Source of the DNA: Planctomycetota bacterium
GTDB taxonomy: Bacteria > Planctomycetota > UBA1135 > GCA-002686595
DNA length: 56,261 nt
Direction of reading: 5' to 3'
Assembly: GCA_016779225.1 (NCBI GenBank)
Contig: JADHNZ010000018.1
Span: 1-56,261, forward strand
Part shown: positions 7,884-17,370 of the stretch, in pieces
How the letters are laid out: every line of letters starts with the position of its first letter
How positions within the stretch are numbered: position 1 is the stretch's first letter
Position numbers and translations under genes: made by a program
The notes under the pieces: generated by a model
What the model saw: only the letters and a program-made list of their open reading frames with translations
Database searches by the model: none
What the model was told of the DNA's origin: nothing

Positions 7884-8864
7884 ATGACGATCCCCACCCG
7901 CCGCGCCGCCCTCGCCCTCACTCTCGCGACCCTCGCCGCCTGCGGAGGGGGAGCCGAGGAGGGCGCTGGTCCGCGTCGCCTGGCCGTCATCCCCAAGGGC
8001 ACGAGCCACGAGTTCTGGAAGGCCGTGCACGCGGGCAGCGTCCGCGCTGGCGACGCCGCGGGCGTCGAGATCCAGTGGGTCGGACCGCAGCCCGAGGGAG
8101 ACCGCGAGGCCCAGATCGGGGTGGTCGAGACCATGATCACGCGCGGCGTCGACGGGATCGTGCTGATGCCCGTGGACGGCACTGCCCTGGCCCGCGTCTC
8201 CCAGGAGGCGGCCGACGCCGGGATCCCGGTCGTGATCGCCGACTCGGGCCTCGACTGGGATGGGAAGGTCAGCTTCGTGGCCACCGACAACCGCGAGGCG
8301 GGGCGCATCGCGGGCCGCAAGCTGTTCGAGCTGCTGGGCGGCGACGGGAAGGTCCTGATGATGCGCTATGTGGAGGGCTCGGAGAGCACGCACCAGCGTG
8401 AGGAGGGCTTCCTGGAGGGCGCGGGTGAGCAGACCGGCCTCGAGCTGCTCTCCACCAACCAGTACGCGGGGAATACGAAGGAGGGCGCTCAGTCCGTCGC
8501 TGAGAACCTGCTCACCGCGCACCCGGGCGTGACGGGGATCTTCTGCTCCAACGAATCCGCCACCCACGGGATGCTGCGCGCGCTCGAGGCCGCCGGCCTC
8601 GCGGGCAAGGTGCGCTTCGTGGGCTTCGACTCTAGCGGCACCCTCCTCGAGGGCCTGCGCGCGGGGCACATCGACGCCCTCGTGCTGCAGGATCCCGTCC
8701 ACATGGGCGACACCGCCGTGCGGACCCTGGTGGACCACCTTGATGGCAAGGCCGTGGACGCGCGCGTGGACACGGGCGTGACCGTCGCCACCGGCGCCAA
8801 CCTGGACTCCCCCGAGGTGGCTGGGCTGCTCGAGCCTGACCTCTCCATCCTCGAGGGTCGGTGA
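7884..8864 (+). CDS. Sugar ABC transporter substrate-binding lipoprotein (ribose/galactose-binding type)
   Basis: 326 residues from ATG 7884, with GGGAG 9 nt upstream. An N-terminal signal ends in LATLAAC, a lipobox. The mature part is a periplasmic-binding-protein type I fold (PF13407 type): LAVIPKGTSHEFWKAVHAG, then GIVLMPVDGTAL and VRFVGFDSSGTLLEGLRAG. It delivers a monosaccharide to the permease encoded downstream. It is the first gene of a four-gene operon, overlapping the ATPase gene by 4 nt. The likely ligand is the sugar degraded by the divergent operon (fucose or rhamnose), which is inference from position. Confidence 0.93.
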   Translation: MTIPTRRAALALTLATLAACGGGAEEGAGPRRLAVIPKGTSHEFWKAVHAGSVRAGDAAGVEIQWVGPQPEGDREAQIGVVETMITRGVDGIVLMPVDGTALARVSQEAADAGIPVVIADSGLDWDGKVSFVATDNREAGRIAGRKLFELLGGDGKVLMMRYVEGSESTHQREEGFLEGAGEQTGLELLSTNQYAGNTKEGAQSVAENLLTAHPGVTGIFCSNESATHGMLRALEAAGLAGKVRFVGFDSSGTLLEGLRAGHIDALVLQDPVHMGDTAVRTLVDHLDGKAVDARVDTGVTVATGANLDSPEVAGLLEPDLSILEGR

Positions 8865-10378
8865 GCGAGGCGCGCGAGCACCCGCCCGCCCCGCGCCTCG
8901 TGATGCGCGGGGTGACCAAGGCGTTTGGCCCGGTCCAGGCCCTGGGAGGCGTGGACCTCGAGGTGCGTCCGGGAGAGGTGCACGCCCTGCTCGGAGAGAA
9001 CGGCGCGGGGAAGAGCACGCTGATGAAGGTGCTCTCGGGCGCGTACCGCCCGGACGGCGGGGAGCTCCTGCTGGAGGGCGCGCCCTACGCGCCGCGTGGG
9101 ACCCAGGAGGCGCGCGCGCGGGGTGTCGCCATGATCTACCAGGAGCTCGCGCTGGCCCTGGACCTCACCGTCGAGGAGAACATCGTGCTGGGCGCCGAGC
9201 CGCGCTCCGGCCTGGCCGTCGACCGCGCCGCGCGCAGGGCCCTGGCCGAGCGTGCCCTGGCGCGACTCGGCGACGGCGCGCCTGCGCCGGACACGCGCGT
9301 GGCCGAGCTCGGACCCGGACCGCGGCAGCTGGTGGAGATCGCTCGCGCCCTGGCCTCGGATGCTCGCGTGATCGTCTTCGACGAGCCCACGAGCTCCCTG
9401 TCCCGCAGGGACGCAGAGCATCTCTTCGAGGTGGTGGAGCGCCTGCGCTCTGACGGCTGCAGCGTCATCTGGATCGGTCACTTCCTGGAGGAGATCCAGC
9501 GCGTCGCGGACCGCTGGACCGTCCTGCGGGACGGCGCGACCGTCGGGACGGGCGTGGTGGCCGGCACGGAGCCGGCGACCTGGGTCACCCTCATGGCGGG
9601 GCGCGCGGTGGAGGAGTTCTTCCCGCCGCGCGAGCGTGCGCCGGGCGAGGTCCTGCTCGAGCTCGATGGCCTCGGCGGCGAGGGCCTGCCCGTGGAGGCC
9701 ACCCTGTCCCTCCGCCGCGGCGAGATCCTCGGCCTTGCCGGGCTCGTGGGGGCCGGACGAACGGAGCTCCTGCGCGCGCTCTTCGGCCTCGAGCCCGTGC
9801 GGGCCGGACGCGTGCGCCTCGCGGCCGCCGACCTCGGCCAAGACGCGCCCGCCGAGCGCATCGCCCAGGGTTTCGGCCTCGCCAGCGAGGACCGCAAGGC
9901 CGAGGGCCTCGCGCTCGAGCGCTCCATCGCCTTCAACCTGACCCTGTCGCGCCCGGTCGCGCTGAGGGGAGTGCGCCAGCCGGCGGCCGAGGCGGAGGCG
10001 GTCTCGCGCTGGATCCGCTCGCTCGGGGTGCGCTGCCGAGACGGGGCCCAGGCCATCGGGGAGCTCTCAGGCGGCAACCAGCAGAAGGTCGCCCTGGCCC
10101 GACTGCTCCACCAGGACGCAGAGGTGCTCCTCCTCGACGAGCCCACTCGCGGCGTGGATGTGGGCGCGAAGGTGGAGATCTACCGCCTCCTCGGGCAGCT
10201 GGCGGCCCAGGGCAAGGCCCTGCTCGTCGTCAGCTCCTACTTCCCCGAGCTGCTCGGGATCTGCGACCGCATCGCCGTGATGCACCGGGGCCGGCTCGGC
10301 CCCGCGCGCCCCGCGGACGCATGGACCGAGACCACCCTCCTGGACGCCGCCGCGCGCGGTGAAGGAGACGCTGCATGA
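8861..10378 (+). CDS. Sugar ABC transporter ATPase with two fused nucleotide-binding domains (RbsA/XylG type)
   Basis: 505 residues, GTG start at 8861 overlapping the binding-protein stop (GTGA). The first domain has Walker A GENGAGKS, a degenerate signature region (AELGPGPRQLVE) and Walker B VIVFDEPTS. The second begins at LRRGEILGLAGLVGAGRTEL (Walker A-like GLVGAGRTEL) and has LSGGNQQKVALARLL and LLLDEPTRGVD. The length and the two-domain layout match RbsA, MglA and XylG. It powers monosaccharide import with the neighbouring permease and binding protein. Confidence 0.94.
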   Translation: MSEAREHPPAPRLVMRGVTKAFGPVQALGGVDLEVRPGEVHALLGENGAGKSTLMKVLSGAYRPDGGELLLEGAPYAPRGTQEARARGVAMIYQELALALDLTVEENIVLGAEPRSGLAVDRAARRALAERALARLGDGAPAPDTRVAELGPGPRQLVEIARALASDARVIVFDEPTSSLSRRDAEHLFEVVERLRSDGCSVIWIGHFLEEIQRVADRWTVLRDGATVGTGVVAGTEPATWVTLMAGRAVEEFFPPRERAPGEVLLELDGLGGEGLPVEATLSLRRGEILGLAGLVGAGRTELLRALFGLEPVRAGRVRLAAADLGQDAPAERIAQGFGLASEDRKAEGLALERSIAFNLTLSRPVALRGVRQPAAEAEAVSRWIRSLGVRCRDGAQAIGELSGGNQQKVALARLLHQDAEVLLLDEPTRGVDVGAKVEIYRLLGQLAAQGKALLVVSSYFPELLGICDRIAVMHRGRLGPARPADAWTETTLLDAAARGEGDAA

Positions 10379-11316
10379 ACCGTGACCTCACGCGCCGCCT
10401 GCTGGCTGCCGGGCCCGTGCTGGGCCTGCTGCTCGTGGGCCTCGCCTTCGGCCTGGCCGAGCCCGCCTTCGCCAGCCAGCGCAACCTCGTCACGATCGCG
10501 GTCCAGACCGTGATCACGGCCATCGCCGCCCTGGGGATGACCTTCGTCATCGCCTCCGGAGGCATCGACCTGTCCGTGGGCTCGGTGATCGCCCTGGCCG
10601 GCACCACGGTTGCCGCCCTGCTGCAGGCCGGCCAGGGGGCAGCGGTCGCGACCCTCGGCGGCCTGGTCGCCGGGACGGCGGCTGGCCTCGTCAACGGCGC
10701 GCTCGTGACGCGCCTCTCGCTCGCTCCGTTCGTCGTGACCCTGGGCACCATGGGCGCGGCGCGCGGCGTGGCCAAGTGGATCAGCGGAGAGACCACGATC
10801 GAGCCTCCGCGTGAGGCCGTCGCGCCCCTGGCGGACCTGCTGGTGAAGGAGTGGACGGCGCCGGGCCTGCTCCTAGGGCTGCTGCTCTCCCTGGGGGCGG
10901 CCTTCCTCCTCAAGCGCACGGTCTTCGGTGTGCACACCCTGGCGGTTGGCTCGAGTGAGGCCACCGCGCGCCTGTGCGGCGTGCCGGTCGAGCGCACCAA
11001 GCTGCTGGTCTACGGGCTCGGCGGACTCACGGCGGGCCTCGCGGGAGCCCTGCAGATGGGGCGGGTCGGCGTGGGGGACCCGACCGCCTCCCTGGGCGCC
11101 GAGCTCGATGTCATCGCGGCGGTCGTGCTTGGCGGCGCGAGCCTGGCGGGGGGCTCGGGTTCGATCTCGGGAACCCTCGTGGGCGCCCTGCTGATGAGCA
11201 CCCTGGCCAACGGCTGCAACCTGCGGGGCTGGCCGCCCTTCGTCCAGGAGATCCTCACGGGCGCGATCATCGTGGCGGCCGTCACCCTCGATCGCCTGCG
11301 CCGCGGGCGGGACTGA
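10375..11316 (+). CDS. Sugar ABC transporter permease (RbsC type)
   Basis: 313 residues, ATG at 10375 overlapping the ATPase stop (ATGA). It is very hydrophobic with about 8-10 membrane segments. The family pattern SGGIDLSVGSVIAL is in the first third and GLTAGLAGALQMGRVG in the last, as in BPD_transp_2 permeases of ribose, xylose and galactose systems. It forms the membrane channel of the importer. Only one permease gene is present, so it should act as a homodimer as in RbsC. The stop is 4 nt before the sulfatase start. Confidence 0.93.
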   Translation: MNRDLTRRLLAAGPVLGLLLVGLAFGLAEPAFASQRNLVTIAVQTVITAIAALGMTFVIASGGIDLSVGSVIALAGTTVAALLQAGQGAAVATLGGLVAGTAAGLVNGALVTRLSLAPFVVTLGTMGAARGVAKWISGETTIEPPREAVAPLADLLVKEWTAPGLLLGLLLSLGAAFLLKRTVFGVHTLAVGSSEATARLCGVPVERTKLLVYGLGGLTAGLAGALQMGRVGVGDPTASLGAELDVIAAVVLGGASLAGGSGSISGTLVGALLMSTLANGCNLRGWPPFVQEILTGAIIVAAVTLDRLRRGRD

Positions 11317-11320
11317 GCCC

Positions 11321-12679
11321 ATGCGTCTCCTCGCTGCACTGCTCGTTGCCGGGAGCGGCTGTGCCCTCCCGCAGGAACAAGGCTCCGAGCGCGCGGCCGG
11401 CGGGCAGGCCCATGCCCCGGTCAATGTGATCGTCCTCTTCTCGGACGACGCGGGCTATGCGGACTTCGGCTTCCAGCCCTCGGTCGAGGCGGACATGGCG
11501 GGCCTCACTCCGGCCATCGACCGCATCGCCGCCGAGGGGCTCACGCTCGCGGACTTCCACACCAGCGCGAGCGTGTGCTCGCCGTCGCGGGCCGGACTGC
11601 TGTCGGGGCGCTACCAGCAGGAATTCGGTCACGAGCAGAACCTGCCCGTGGGCAACAAGCAGAGCGGCATCGCCGCCGCGGGCCGCTCCCTCGCCGAGCG
11701 CATGCGCGCGGCAGGTCGGACCACCGGGTTCATCGGCAAGTGGCACCTGGGCTATCGAGAGGAGGACCACCCCAACCGCGTCGGCTGGGACTGGTTCTAC
11801 GGGTGCCTCCAGGGTTCGAGGCCTTACACCACGATGGAGCAGCCGTCCGCCCTGCGCGTGATCCAGGAGAACGGTGAGCCCACTCCGGAGGAGGGGTATG
11901 TCACCGACCGCTTCGGCGACGCGGCGGTGCGCTTCCTCGAGGAGCATCGCGAGGACCCCTTCTTTCTGTTCGTGTCGTTCACGGCGCCCCATGGTCCCCT
12001 CCAGGCGCGGCCGAAGGACCTAGAGCGCCCCGAGCTGGCACGCATCGAGAGCGCTCGGCGGCGCAACTACGCGGGGCTGGTGGCGGCCCTCGACGACAAT
12101 GTGGGCAAGGTGCTCGACGCCCTCGAGGCGCTCGACCTTGCCGAGGACACCCTGGTCGTGTTCACCAATGACAACGGGGGCCAGACCCAGACCGGAGCCA
12201 TGAACACGCCGCTGCGCGGTCGCAAGGGGATGCTGACGGAGGGCGGACTGCGCGTCCCGGCTGCCGTTCGCTGGCCCAGCCGGATCACAGCCGGGGGCGT
12301 CAGCCAGGTGCCCTCGACGACCCTCGACCTGGCGCCGACCCTCCTCGCGGCGGTGGGGTCGAAGGAGAGCGGCGACCCGGCCCTCGACGGCCGCGACCTG
12401 CTCACCCACTGGACCGCGCGCGCGGAGGTCCCTGATGCACCCCTGTTCTGGCGACAGGGAGGCTCACGCGGGCCGAGGGCGGTCCGCCTGGGCCCCTGGA
12501 AGCTCCTCCAGGAGGAGCGCGACGCGCCTCCGCAGCTCTTCGAGGTGCCGACGGACCTGGGTGAGGCCAAGGACCTTGCCGCGGAGCATCCGCAGCGGGT
12601 CGCGCAGCTTGCGGCCCTCCTCGACGCGTGGGAGGAGGGACTCGTGGAGCCCCTCTTCGGCGCAACTCAGGAGAAGTAG
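11321..12679 (+). CDS. Lipoprotein sulfatase (FGly-dependent, S1 family)
   Basis: 452 residues with a signal sequence and lipobox-like VAGSGC at residues 9-14. The sulfatase core begins at VNVIVLFSDDAGYADFG. C86 lies in CSPSRAGLLSGR, the C-x-P-S-R motif whose cysteine is converted to formylglycine, and GKWHLGY follows. FTNDNGG supplies metal ligands later. It starts 4 nt after the permease, so desulfation of a sugar or glycan and uptake of the product are co-expressed. This supports a sulfated polysaccharide such as fucoidan as the source, but the exact ester cannot be read from sequence. No sulfatase-maturing enzyme is in the window. Confidence 0.93.
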   Translation: MRLLAALLVAGSGCALPQEQGSERAAGGQAHAPVNVIVLFSDDAGYADFGFQPSVEADMAGLTPAIDRIAAEGLTLADFHTSASVCSPSRAGLLSGRYQQEFGHEQNLPVGNKQSGIAAAGRSLAERMRAAGRTTGFIGKWHLGYREEDHPNRVGWDWFYGCLQGSRPYTTMEQPSALRVIQENGEPTPEEGYVTDRFGDAAVRFLEEHREDPFFLFVSFTAPHGPLQARPKDLERPELARIESARRRNYAGLVAALDDNVGKVLDALEALDLAEDTLVVFTNDNGGQTQTGAMNTPLRGRKGMLTEGGLRVPAAVRWPSRITAGGVSQVPSTTLDLAPTLLAAVGSKESGDPALDGRDLLTHWTARAEVPDAPLFWRQGGSRGPRAVRLGPWKLLQEERDAPPQLFEVPTDLGEAKDLAAEHPQRVAQLAALLDAWEEGLVEPLFGATQEK

Positions 12680-12723
12680 GGGCCGCTGGTCTGCGCCCCC
12701 GGGGTCCGGAGGGCCGGCAGGTC

Positions 12724-13716
12724 TCAGCGCTCGCTCGAGAGCGCGCGCCAGAGCGCGTGCACATGCGCGGGGTCGCTCTGGGGAGCGCTGTACTCGATCC
12801 CGAAGCGCCCCTCGCCCGACCAGAAGCCGCGCCCGCCGATGCGCCAGTAGTGGGCGCCATCCGGATCGGTCGAGCCCATCCACCCGAAGGTCACGCCCTC
12901 GAGGTGGGGGTCGGCCGCCTCGCCGCTTGCGGCGCCCTCGAGCCGGCCGGTCCAGGCGCCGACTACGGCGAGGAGCAGGCCCTGCTGCTCCGCGGTGAGC
13001 GCGCTGGCTGGGATTCCGCCGCGCTCGTCGAACGCGGTCACTCCCGGGAGCAGCACCACATTGCCCGGCTGGTCCCCCGTCAGGGTCGCCTGCGCTCGCT
13101 GGCTCTCGTCGAGGCTCTCCCAGAGGCGCCGCGCCGCGTCGTCCTCCGCGCCCGTCACGCGCAGGCCGTCATGGGCGCCTCCGCGGATGCGCGCGGGCTG
13201 GCTGCCGACGAAGAAGGGCTCCACTTCGGTGGACCCGCCGTTGGTGTGGCGGACATTCAGCGAGAGGTGATGACCCTCGAATCGCAGGCCCCACGGGGCC
13301 GCTCCGGACGGATCGCCGTACAGCGTGACGAAGTAGCGCTCAGGCCCGTGCCACTTGCTGGGGCGGCCCTGCTCGGCCTCGATCCCGACCAGGATCCCCT
13401 CCGCCGTCATCACCCCGCGCAGGGTGTCGATGCCCGCGTCGGAGAGCACCTCGTCGAGGAGGTCCCAGAGCGCGCCGCGCTGCAGGGCGTCGAGCGTCGC
13501 GTAGCGGACCCCGGCCTCGCCATACGGGAGGGGCTGCCAGTTCTGGCGCTCGGGATCGGCCCAGGGGAAGCACGCCGCGTCGCGCTGCTCGGCGCTGAGT
13601 GAGCTGCGGAACTCGAGCGCGGCCTGGGCCAGGGGATCGCGGGTCTCGAGGAGCGGCGCGGACGCGCCCAGGGCCGTCGCAACGAGGACAGGAAGGCGCA
13701 GGGGGAGGTTCAGCAT
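12724..13716 (-). CDS. DUF3500 family secreted protein
   Basis: 330 residues with a short N-terminal hydrophobic signal. The body matches the DUF3500 pattern, including QRDAACFPW, PYGEAGVRYATL and the C-terminal HYWRIGGRGFWSGEGRFGIEY. The biochemical function of the family is not known to me. It is transcribed convergently with the sulfatase and divergently from the DUF1549/DUF1553 gene, sharing a 48-bp intergenic gap containing a palindrome. It appears full length for the family. Confidence 0.85.
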   Translation of the reverse strand: MLNLPLRLPVLVATALGASAPLLETRDPLAQAALEFRSSLSAEQRDAACFPWADPERQNWQPLPYGEAGVRYATLDALQRGALWDLLDEVLSDAGIDTLRGVMTAEGILVGIEAEQGRPSKWHGPERYFVTLYGDPSGAAPWGLRFEGHHLSLNVRHTNGGSTEVEPFFVGSQPARIRGGAHDGLRVTGAEDDAARRLWESLDESQRAQATLTGDQPGNVVLLPGVTAFDERGGIPASALTAEQQGLLLAVVGAWTGRLEGAASGEAADPHLEGVTFGWMGSTDPDGAHYWRIGGRGFWSGEGRFGIEYSAPQSDPAHVHALWRALSSER

Positions 13717-13737
13717 CGAGGTGGTCTCCGACCCAAG

Positions 13738-13749
13738 CGGTTATAACCG
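13738..13749. promoter_or_regulatory. 12-bp palindrome CGGTTATAACCG between divergent genes, possible back-to-back -10 elements
   Basis: The perfect palindrome lies in the 48-bp gap between the divergent DUF3500 and DUF1549/DUF1553 genes. It contains TATAAC on both strands (13742-13747 plus, 13745-13740 minus), so one AT-rich core could serve as the -10 region for both directions or as an operator. No convincing -35 hexamer is visible on either side. Confidence 0.4.
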
Positions 13750-13764
13750 TCCCGTCGCCGAATC

Positions 13765-16700
13765 ATGGTGTTGCCCCTCCTCGTTGCCCTCCTTGCAAGC
13801 CAGGACGCTGCCCCGGCAGAGGTCGAGGCAGGGCGCGAGGCGTTCGAGCTGCGCGTGCGCCCCGTGCTGGAGGAGCACTGCGTCGAGTGTCACGGAGGCG
13901 GGCGTCCGAAGGCCGGGCTCGACCTGTCCTCGCCGGCTGGGATCGCTGCGGGTGGGGATCGAGGGCTGCTGATTGCGCCGGGGGACGCCGAGCACAGCCT
14001 GCTCGCGATCGCCCTGGGCTACCAGGACCCCGAGCTCCTGATGCCGCCGGAGGGACGCCTCGCGGACGCGGAGATCGAGGGCATTCGCGCGTGGATCGAC
14101 GCTGGCGCGCACCTCCCCGAGGGAGGCGCCGTCGCCGTGCGTGAGGACGACTTCGATCTCGAGGCCCGCGCCCAGCACTGGTCCTTTCAGCCGATCGCGG
14201 ATCCCCCCCCGCCCGCCGTGCGGGACCTGCGCTGGGCTGCGGACCCGATCGACACCTTCATCCTTGCGAGCCTTGAGGACGCCGGCCTGCAGCCCGCGCC
14301 GGCGGCCGCGCCAGAGGCCTGGCTGCGCCGCGTCACCTTTGCCCTGACGGGCCTGCCCCCGACGCCCCAGGAGGTCGAGGCGTTCCTCTCCTCGCCCGGC
14401 AACCGTCGCTCCGTCGTGCAGCGGCTGCTGGCCTCGCCGCGCTTCGGGGAGGCCTGGGCGCGGCACTGGCTCGACCTGGTGCGCTACGCGGACACCAAGG
14501 GCCATGAGTTCGACCATCCCATCCCACAGGCGTGGCGCTACCGGGACTGGGTCGTCCGCGCCCTCAACGCTCGCCTGCCCTACGACGCGTTCGTCCGCGA
14601 ACAGCTCGCGGGGGACCTGGTGTCCGAGCCGCGCCGCGATGCGGAGGGGCGTAACGAGAGCGTGCAGGGCACGGGCTGGTGGTGGCTGGGTGAGGAGGTG
14701 CACTCGCCCGTGGACACCCGCCTGGACGAGACCGACCGCCTCGACGGCCAGGTGGACACCCTGGGCAAGGCGTTCCTCGGCCTGACCATGGGCTGCGCGC
14801 GCTGCCACGACCACAAGTTCGATCCGCTGAGGCAGGCGGACTACGCGGCGCTGCTGGGGTTCGCGCGCTCGACGCGCTACAGGCAGGTTCGCTTCGAGAC
14901 CGCAGAGCACAACGGGCGCGTGCTGGAGGAGGTCGTCGACCTGCGCGCCGAGCACGCGTCGCGTGCCGCGCAGGTCCTGCGCGACGCAGCCTTGGCCGCC
15001 CTTCGAGAGCAGCAGGACCTGCTCGACGCTGCCCGCTCCGCTGCGGGCCCCGCGCAGGAGGCGGGCGAGGACTCCTCTGCGCTGAGCGACCTCGCGCCGG
15101 TGCTCTTCGAGGACTTCGAGCGGACCGCTTGGGAGCCCTGGGTGACCACCGGGGAGGCCTTTGGTCCCGGCCCGGCCACCTACGAGCAGGTGAAGCCCGA
15201 GCAGCGTGACCTGAAGGGCAGCGGGGCGCGCCTCGTCTCCTCCCACGCGAGCTCCAAGCAGGATGCCCCGCAGGGCACCCTCACCAGCCCCACCTTCGAG
15301 GTGGGCCACGACTGGGTCCACCTGCGGATCGCGGGCGGCCGGCACGAGGGCACCCGCGTGGAGCTCGAGGTCGACGGTGAGGTGGTCGGCGCGCTTCGCG
15401 GAGAGAACTCGAACCGCTTCCGGTGGGGCCAGTTCGACCTGCGGCCGCACCGCGGCAGGAGCGCGCGCCTCCGCGCCGTGGACGCGGAGTCCGGCGGCTG
15501 GGGCGTGATCATGCTCGACGAGGTCGTGCTCTCGGACGATCCCGAGCCTCCGGCCGCGGATCCAGGCCAGCGCCTGCGGAGGCTGCGCGTCCTCGCGGCG
15601 GCCCGGGACCTTGGGGTTCCGGTGAGCCGGCTCCAGGGCTGGGTGGAGCTGCTGGCGGAGCCGGCCGCGGCGGCCGTCGCGGGCCTCGAAGGGCTGGAGC
15701 GCGAGGCGGTCGTTCTGGACGCCCTCGAGCCTGGCGCGCTCCGTCAGGACGGCGCGGCCTTCGCCGTGGCCGAGGACGGACTTCTCCTGCGCGCGGGTGA
15801 GGATCTGCCGGTGCGCTTCGGGCTGCCGGCCGCCTACGAGGAGCCCGCGCTCGAGGCCCTGCGCCTCGCTCCGGGCACCACCGGTGAGACGGGCAAGATC
15901 AGCTGGAACGCGCCAGGGCGGACCCTGCATACGCGCACCTTCGAGTGCCGCACCGGCAAGGTCAGCTACCTGATCCGCGGCCGCGTGCATGTGTACGCAG
16001 CGGTGGACAGCCACCATCTGGTGTCCGGGCCCCTGCACCAGTCTCTGGTCCAGACCTTCGACACGGGCGGCGCCTGGCGCTGGGTCGAGCACGGCCTCGC
16101 GGACTACCGCGGTCACCGCATGCATGTGGAGCTCTCCCCCGCGGTGGATGGCGCGGTGGCGGGCGTGCGCGCCGTGGTGGATGGACCGCCGCCCCCCGCG
16201 AGCGGAGCCATGGCGCGCCCGCTCTCGGAGGCTCTCATCTCTGGCGACCTCACCGACCTCGAGCTCGATCGCCTGCTGCCCGTGCTCTGGCCCGCTGGCC
16301 TGCCTGCCGAGGTCCTGGCTGCCCTCGAGCCCTGGCGCAGCGCCGAGGAGGCCCTGCTCGCGGAGCTGCGCCTGGAGTCGGCCACGGCGCCCGCGGCGTT
16401 CGATGGCTCCGGCGTGGACGAGCTCTTGCTCTCCCGTGGGAACCACAAGGCTCCCCTGCGCGAGGTCCCGCGCGCCTTCCCCGCGGCCCTGACCTCGTGC
16501 TGGAGCGGCCTAGGCTCGCTGGAGGGCTCGGGGCGCCTCGCGCTGGCCGACGCCGTGCTTCATCCGGACAACCCGCTCACCGCGCGGGTCGCGGTGAACC
16601 GCCTCTGGCATCACCTGTTCGGCACGGGCCTCGTCGCGACCCCTGACGACTTCGGCGTGATGGGGCAGGCTCCGAGCCATCCCGAGCTCCTGGACCACCT

Positions 16701-17370
16701 GGCGAGCGAGCTGATGCGCAGCGGGTGGGACCTCCACGGCCTGCTCGAGCGCATCGTGCTGACCAGCACCTACGCGCAGGCCAGTGATGAGGACCTGCGC
16801 GCCCGGGAGCGCGACCCCGCGAACCGCCTGCTGCATCACTTCCCCGTGCGTCCTCTACCGGCCGAGGCCCTGCGCGATGCGGTGCTCGCGGTGGGCGGCC
16901 TGCTGAGGGAGGAGCAGGGTGGGGCACCGGTCCCGATCCACTTGACCGAGTTCCAGGACGGCCGCGGCCGCCCCGGCTCGGGCCCGGTGGACGGCCACGG
17001 GCGACGCAGCCTCTATCTGGCGGTGCGCCGCAACTTCCCGGAGGCTTTCCTGACGGTCTTCGACCGCCCCAACCCCTCCACGCCTCGCGGGCGGCGCTCG
17101 ACCTCGAATGTCCCGGCACAGGCCCTCTCGATGCTGAACGATCCCCTGGTCGCACAGGCCGCGCGGTCGTGGGGGCAGCAGCTGGCGAGCGCGCCCGGCT
17201 CCCGGGAGGAGCGCGTGACGCGCGCGGTGCTGCGCGCCTTCGGACGCTCCGCCTCGCTCGAGGAGCTTGCGCGCCTGCTCGACTTCCTGGGTGAGGAGCC
17301 GGGCCCGGAGGCGTGGGAGGATCTCGCCCACGGCCTCATGAACGCCAAGGAGTTCCGGTACCTGCGATGA
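13765..17370 (+). CDS. DUF1549/DUF1553 protein with N-terminal cytochrome c domain (planctomycete PSCyt1/PSD1 type)
   Basis: 1201 residues, exported, ATG at 13765. A planctomycete cytochrome c domain has the heme motif C39-x2-C42-H43. DUF1549 starts near residue 152 (DPIDTFILASLEDAG) and includes CARCHDHKFDPL near residue 343. A beta-rich insertion at about 447-592 (LFEDFERTAWEPW to MLDEVVLSDD) resembles a carbohydrate-binding or LamG-type module. DUF1553 occupies about 894-1190 (NPLTARVAVNRLWHHLFG, PLPAEALRDAVLA). Such proteins are typical of planctomycetes and occur paired with DUF1501 proteins, as here with a 4-nt overlap. Their molecular role is undefined; large-scale polysaccharide handling and redox functions have been proposed. 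Confidence 0.93.
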   Translation: MVLPLLVALLASQDAAPAEVEAGREAFELRVRPVLEEHCVECHGGGRPKAGLDLSSPAGIAAGGDRGLLIAPGDAEHSLLAIALGYQDPELLMPPEGRLADAEIEGIRAWIDAGAHLPEGGAVAVREDDFDLEARAQHWSFQPIADPPPPAVRDLRWAADPIDTFILASLEDAGLQPAPAAAPEAWLRRVTFALTGLPPTPQEVEAFLSSPGNRRSVVQRLLASPRFGEAWARHWLDLVRYADTKGHEFDHPIPQAWRYRDWVVRALNARLPYDAFVREQLAGDLVSEPRRDAEGRNESVQGTGWWWLGEEVHSPVDTRLDETDRLDGQVDTLGKAFLGLTMGCARCHDHKFDPLRQADYAALLGFARSTRYRQVRFETAEHNGRVLEEVVDLRAEHASRAAQVLRDAALAALREQQDLLDAARSAAGPAQEAGEDSSALSDLAPVLFEDFERTAWEPWVTTGEAFGPGPATYEQVKPEQRDLKGSGARLVSSHASSKQDAPQGTLTSPTFEVGHDWVHLRIAGGRHEGTRVELEVDGEVVGALRGENSNRFRWGQFDLRPHRGRSARLRAVDAESGGWGVIMLDEVVLSDDPEPPAADPGQRLRRLRVLAAARDLGVPVSRLQGWVELLAEPAAAAVAGLEGLEREAVVLDALEPGALRQDGAAFAVAEDGLLLRAGEDLPVRFGLPAAYEEPALEALRLAPGTTGETGKISWNAPGRTLHTRTFECRTGKVSYLIRGRVHVYAAVDSHHLVSGPLHQSLVQTFDTGGAWRWVEHGLADYRGHRMHVELSPAVDGAVAGVRAVVDGPPPPASGAMARPLSEALISGDLTDLELDRLLPVLWPAGLPAEVLAALEPWRSAEEALLAELRLESATAPAAFDGSGVDELLLSRGNHKAPLREVPRAFPAALTSCWSGLGSLEGSGRLALADAVLHPDNPLTARVAVNRLWHHLFGTGLVATPDDFGVMGQAPSHPELLDHLASELMRSGWDLHGLLERIVLTSTYAQASDEDLRARERDPANRLLHHFPVRPLPAEALRDAVLAVGGLLREEQGGAPVPIHLTEFQDGRGRPGSGPVDGHGRRSLYLAVRRNFPEAFLTVFDRPNPSTPRGRRSTSNVPAQALSMLNDPLVAQAARSWGQQLASAPGSREERVTRAVLRAFGRSASLEELARLLDFLGEEPGPEAWEDLAHGLMNAKEFRYLR

